A DNA stretch of 64,000 nucleotides, from assembly GCA_019912315.1 (NCBI GenBank), contig JAIOJA010000040.1, forward strand, positions 90,254 to 154,253, written 5' to 3'. A program made the position numbers and the translations under genes. Under the pieces are notes generated by a model. That model ran no database searches, was not told where the DNA came from, and saw only the letters and a list, made by a program, of their open reading frames with translations. This DNA is from Planctomycetota bacterium (GTDB lineage Bacteria; Planctomycetota; UBA8742; UBA2392). This document shows positions 61,105 to 64,000 of the stretch, one piece after another. Each line of letters opens with the position of its first letter. Position 1 is the stretch's first letter.

Positions 61105-62943
61105 GTGAACAACACCAGGCTGATCACACGCATCTTTACCGACGAGCGCGTGGAGGCATGGCGCGGCCGATACTTCTGGGTCAACACCATCACGTCGCTG
61201 CTCGCGCTCGCGAGTTTCCTGCTGTATCACGGCGGCGTGTTTCCCGAACCCTGGACCCCGGCCATCGCCCTGTTCCAGGCGCTTTGCCTGGTGGCCCTGA
61301 TCGGTGAGACGCTGGGGGTGTACGTCGCCAGCCGCGCGCTGGTGGAAGGCTGGAAGCAGGCCCCGGCCGACACGCTGGCGCTGGTGGTCGGTGTGGTGAT
61401 GGGGCTTGGTCTGTTCGTGTCGTCGCACTGGATAAGCGGCGCCCTGACGCGCGCGGAGACCTTCGACGCGTTCGCGCTGTTGACGCAGGCGGGTCTTGGG
61501 GCCTTCGTGGCGCTTCGCCTGCTGCGGGCGTTCAGTTTCGTGACGCACCTGGCGCAAAGCCCCCTGCACGTGTTTCTGGGCAGCTTTGCGGGTCTCATCG
61601 CGCTGGGTACCGGGCTGCTGATGCTGCCGGGCGCCCATACCCCGGGGCATCCGATCACCTTTCTGGACGCGTTCTTCACGGCGACCTCAGCCACTTGTGT
61701 AACCGGGCTCACTGTTGTTGATACCGGCGCCGCCTGGACGCGCTTCGGGCAACTCGTGATCATCACGCTGGTTCAGATTGGCGGGCTGGGCATCATGTCA
61801 TTCGCGGCCTTTTTCGGGCTGGCATTCGGACGCGGCATGGGCGTGCGCGGCGCGGCGGCCGTCGGTGAGATTCTGAACCTCGAGTTGATCGGACGGGTGG
61901 GGCGAGTCACGGTCTGGATTCTCGGCGCGACGTTCGGCTTTGAACTGCTGGGTGTCTATCTGCTGTACGGGCACTGGGTGGACGACGCGGGAAACATGCT
62001 GCCCGCCGGTGAGCAGCTTTATTACTCCGTGTTTCACAGTATCAGCGCCTTCTGCAACGCGGGCTTCGGGCTCTACAGCGACAGCATGGTCCGCTATGCG
62101 GGGCACTGGCCGGTGGTGCTGAGCATCAGCTTTCTGGTGGTGATGGGTGGGCTCGGGTTCGTCGTGATCATGGAGGTCGCGACGTACCGTTTCTGGGCCC
62201 ATCCGCTGGTGCGCCGCGTGCCCTTCCTGCGCCGCAAGGTGAAGAACCTGCGCCTGCCCCGATTGTCCCTGCAAAGCAAGATCGTGCTGGTGACGACGTT
62301 CGGGCTGCTGCTGGTGGGCGCTGCTGGCTTTCTGGTGCTTGAGTGGAACAACACCATGCGGCACCTTGACCCGGTTGACCGCTTTGCCGCCGCAGTTTTC
62401 CAGTCCATGGCGGCGCGCACCGCAGGCTTCAACAGCATCGACACCGTGGACACCACAACCAGCACGCAGTTTTGGACGATCCTGCTTATGTTGATCGGCG
62501 GCAGCCCCGGCAGCGTCGCGGGCGGCATCAAGACCACCACCTTCTTTGTGATGCTGCTGGCCGTCATCAGCACGGTACGCGGCCGCGCGCCGGAGGCATT
62601 CAAGCGGCGCATCCCGGAGTTGCTGATTCGCAAGTCGCTGGTCATGCTGGTGCTGGCGCTGACGTTCATTTTCGTCGCGACCCTGCTGCTGACGATTACG
62701 GAATCCGAGGGCATGGGGGCCCAGAAGTACGGCTTCGAGCACATCCTGTTCGAGGCTGCCAGCGCCTTCTGCACGGTAGGACTCAGCAGCGGCGTCAGCG
62801 CCGAATTGACCCCGGCGGGCAGACTGATCATCATCGCCTGCATGTACATAGGGCGTATTGGTCCCCTTACGCTGGTGCTGGCTGTGGGGCGCAGGCATGT
62901 TCGCAAGTTCGAGTATCCCGAAGAGCAGGTCATGATCGGGTAG
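61105..62943 (+). CDS. ktrB: KtrB/TrkH-type potassium transporter subunit with N-terminal extension
   Basis: 612 aa (GTG start with GGGGGGTGAA upstream). Four pore loops with the K+ filter glycine are visible: ATSATCVTGLTVVDTG, SAFCNAGFGLYSD, MAARTAGFNSIDT and SAFCTVGLSSGVS. Usual KtrB/TrkH length is 450-480, and the extra residues are N-terminal: about four additional membrane segments (residues about 25-165), as in some TrkH-like proteins with extra helices. Forms the pore of a Ktr-type K+ uptake system; the regulator KtrA is downstream. Lies just after the toroid lipoprotein. Confidence 0.93.
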   Translation: MNNTRLITRIFTDERVEAWRGRYFWVNTITSLLALASFLLYHGGVFPEPWTPAIALFQALCLVALIGETLGVYVASRALVEGWKQAPADTLALVVGVVMGLGLFVSSHWISGALTRAETFDAFALLTQAGLGAFVALRLLRAFSFVTHLAQSPLHVFLGSFAGLIALGTGLLMLPGAHTPGHPITFLDAFFTATSATCVTGLTVVDTGAAWTRFGQLVIITLVQIGGLGIMSFAAFFGLAFGRGMGVRGAAAVGEILNLELIGRVGRVTVWILGATFGFELLGVYLLYGHWVDDAGNMLPAGEQLYYSVFHSISAFCNAGFGLYSDSMVRYAGHWPVVLSISFLVVMGGLGFVVIMEVATYRFWAHPLVRRVPFLRRKVKNLRLPRLSLQSKIVLVTTFGLLLVGAAGFLVLEWNNTMRHLDPVDRFAAAVFQSMAARTAGFNSIDTVDTTTSTQFWTILLMLIGGSPGSVAGGIKTTTFFVMLLAVISTVRGRAPEAFKRRIPELLIRKSLVMLVLALTFIFVATLLLTITESEGMGAQKYGFEHILFEAASAFCTVGLSSGVSAELTPAGRLIIIACMYIGRIGPLTLVLAVGRRHVRKFEYPEEQVMIG

Positions 62944-62945
62944 AG

Positions 62946-62983
62946 CCCCGGCCGAAAGGCCGGGGACCGGCGCAGAGCGCCGG
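62946..62983. other. two adjacent perfect hairpins between ktrB and ktrA
   Basis: CCCCGGCC-GAAA-GGCCGGGG (62946-62965) and CCGGCGC-AGA-GCGCCGG (62967-62983). No T-run follows, so read-through is likely; they may reduce ktrA expression or protect the ktrB message. The first stem has a GNRA loop. Confidence 0.7.
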
Positions 62984-63009
62984 AACGCAACACGAAAGAC
63001 AGGACGCAG

Positions 63010-63678
63010 ATGCAGAAAGTCGCGGTAATCGGTCTAGGTCGTTTCGGGCTCGTTCTGGCGGAGACTCTTGCCAGGGAGGGGCTGGAAGTCATTGCTATCG
63101 ACACGGCGCCCGAAGTCGTGGATTACGTCAAGGACAAGGTCGCGCTCGCGGTCACGGCCGACGGCACCAGCCTGGACACCCAGAAGTCACTGGGGCTTGG
63201 CAAGGTGGACACGGTTGTCGTCGCGATCGGCGACAATTTTGAAGCCTGCCAGCTGGCCATGCTTTCCGCGCGCGACCTGGACTATCCGCGCGTAATCGCC
63301 CGCGCCAACGACCGCACCAAGGAAACAATCCTGCGCCGCCTGGGCGCCGACGAAGTCATCATGCCCGAGGAGCAGGCCGCCATGAAACTGGCCCAGAAAC
63401 TGGCCAAGCCAAGTTTGCTCGAGGCCGTGGACATCGGCAGCGAGCACAGTTTCGTGCAGGTGAAGGCCCCGCGCGGGATCGTGGGCAAGACGCTGCTCGA
63501 GCTGCAACTGCGCAAAAACTTCGGCGTGAATTTAGTGGCCATCAAGAAGCCCGGAGTCGGCGGAGCATCGGACGCCATAGCCATCCCCGGCCCCGACACC
63601 AAACCCGCCAACGAAGACGTGCTGATGCTCGTAGGCAAAAACAAAGACATCGACAGGTTTATCAGAGAGACGGAGTAG
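63010..63678 (+). CDS. ktrA: KtrA/TrkA-type regulatory RCK protein
   Basis: 222 aa: an RCK_N Rossmann domain (VAVIGLGRFGLVLAETLA, then VIAIDTAPEVVDYV, and VVVAIGDNFEACQLAML) and a C-terminal RCK_C (VKAPRGIVGKTLLELQLRK). Single-RCK length identifies a KtrA-like protein that binds ATP/ADP or NAD and gates KtrB, in the cytoplasm as an octameric ring. Its start ATG lies 66 bases after the ktrB stop, with AGGACG upstream. Confidence 0.93.
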   Translation: MQKVAVIGLGRFGLVLAETLAREGLEVIAIDTAPEVVDYVKDKVALAVTADGTSLDTQKSLGLGKVDTVVVAIGDNFEACQLAMLSARDLDYPRVIARANDRTKETILRRLGADEVIMPEEQAAMKLAQKLAKPSLLEAVDIGSEHSFVQVKAPRGIVGKTLLELQLRKNFGVNLVAIKKPGVGGASDAIAIPGPDTKPANEDVLMLVGKNKDIDRFIRETE

Positions 63679-63728
63679 CGGCCGGAACCCACCCGCCGGT
63701 TGCGCAACCGCGAGCTACAAGCCGCATC

Positions 63729-63751
63729 AAAAAAGTAGCCTGACCCCTTTT
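63729..63751. repeat. motif AAAAAAGTAGCCTGACCCCTTTT, possible repeat or element end
   Basis: A-rich start, T-rich end and a GGGGTCAGGCTAC core on the other strand, downstream of ktrA. I believe this string recurs in many bacterial genomes beside small transposase genes, but that is from memory and there is no transposase here. The surrounding 215 bases contain no convincing gene. Confidence 0.35.
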
Positions 63752-63893
63752 CGGTTTCCGCAGACTCGTGACACGCTGGGATTACCATGCCGCCAACTTC
63801 CTTGCCTTCGTGCAGCTTGGGTGCATCATCATCCTGTTGCGCCGTTTTTGATACCGCTTCTAATCCCACAAACCTGTTGAGTAGTGACGCCGC

Positions 63894-64000
63894 CTACTCC
63901 GATTCGAAAAAACTCACGTCGTAAGCCCAAAGCCGAAGGCACTCGCCAGATCGAAAGTCGAGGACTTCAATGCAGCTTCCACCGCTCTCGTCTGTAACCA
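63894..64000 (-). CDS. C-terminal fragment of an unidentified protein (cut off by window)
   Basis: An open frame enters at the right edge and ends with TAG at 63894-63896; 34 residues are visible, ending IEVLDFRSGECLRLWAYDVSFFESE. The composition is protein-like, but other frames are also open over this short span, so support is weak. No family can be named. Confidence 0.33.
   Translation of the reverse strand, partial: VTDESGGSCIEVLDFRSGECLRLWAYDVSFFESE

Overview
The window is a GC-rich, gene-dense stretch of a Gram-negative bacterial chromosome, most likely from the Planctomycetota or a close relative. The outer-membrane side is shown by lpxC and fabZ, lipoproteins and a Tat lipoprotein. 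The planctomycete flavour is an inference from the mixture: a Ser/Thr kinase with TPRs and a C-terminal PDZ-like domain, several secreted alpha/alpha-toroid (squalene-cyclase-like) proteins, an EF-hand secreted protein, an orphan Hcp-like protein, SpoVG with a zinc ribbon, and very large pseudopilins. No rRNA, tRNA, CRISPR array or intact insertion sequence was seen.

Layout. 1-5.8 kb (minus strand): a cut-off Gfo/Idh/MocA oxidoreductase, a DUF1513 Tat lipoprotein, fabZ and lpxC (lipid A / fatty acid synthesis), RNase D, moaC and elbB. 5.9-7.6 kb: a GspE/PilB secretion ATPase. 7.8-12.9 kb: small genes (membrane protein, P-loop protein, RsbW-like kinase, polysaccharide deacetylase, zinc-ribbon protein, redoxin, EF-hand protein). 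13-17.4 kb (plus): yifB, a decayed antitoxin-toxin fusion, smpB, an Hcp-like gene, ispE and spoVG. 17.4-21.7 kb: three exported proteins of unknown role. 22.2-30.6 kb: four consecutive pseudopilin genes in the order H/K/J/I-like, the K-like one 1,795 codons long and built from a repeated module that also ends the J-like protein. 30.7-36.2 kb: HEAT-like lipoprotein, GT87-like membrane protein, carA, GT2, a Fur-family regulator and an FkbM methyltransferase. 36.2-43.1 kb: a fused heme A synthase/heme O synthase facing SCO1 and a caa3-type cytochrome oxidase operon of the A2 (YSHPxV) class. 43.2-52.8 kb: a HerA-like ATPase, a 1,579-aa kinase, an EEP nuclease and a Pro-rich membrane protein. 53-61 kb: three toroid-repeat secreted proteins (one carrying four PDZ domains) with an HlyD-like adaptor. 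61-63.7 kb: a KtrB/KtrA potassium uptake pair. The right edge holds a short repeat-like motif and perhaps the end of another gene.

The most unusual features are (i) the pseudopilin operon with the modular giant; (ii) a family of intergenic elements made of degenerate 7-base tandem repeats, often as two inverted arms round a central hairpin, each locus with its own heptamer, two of which supply the start codon or leader of a pseudopilin; (iii) the toroid/PDZ secreted-protein cluster; and (iv) a perfect 10-bp palindrome between the divergent cytochrome-oxidase units.
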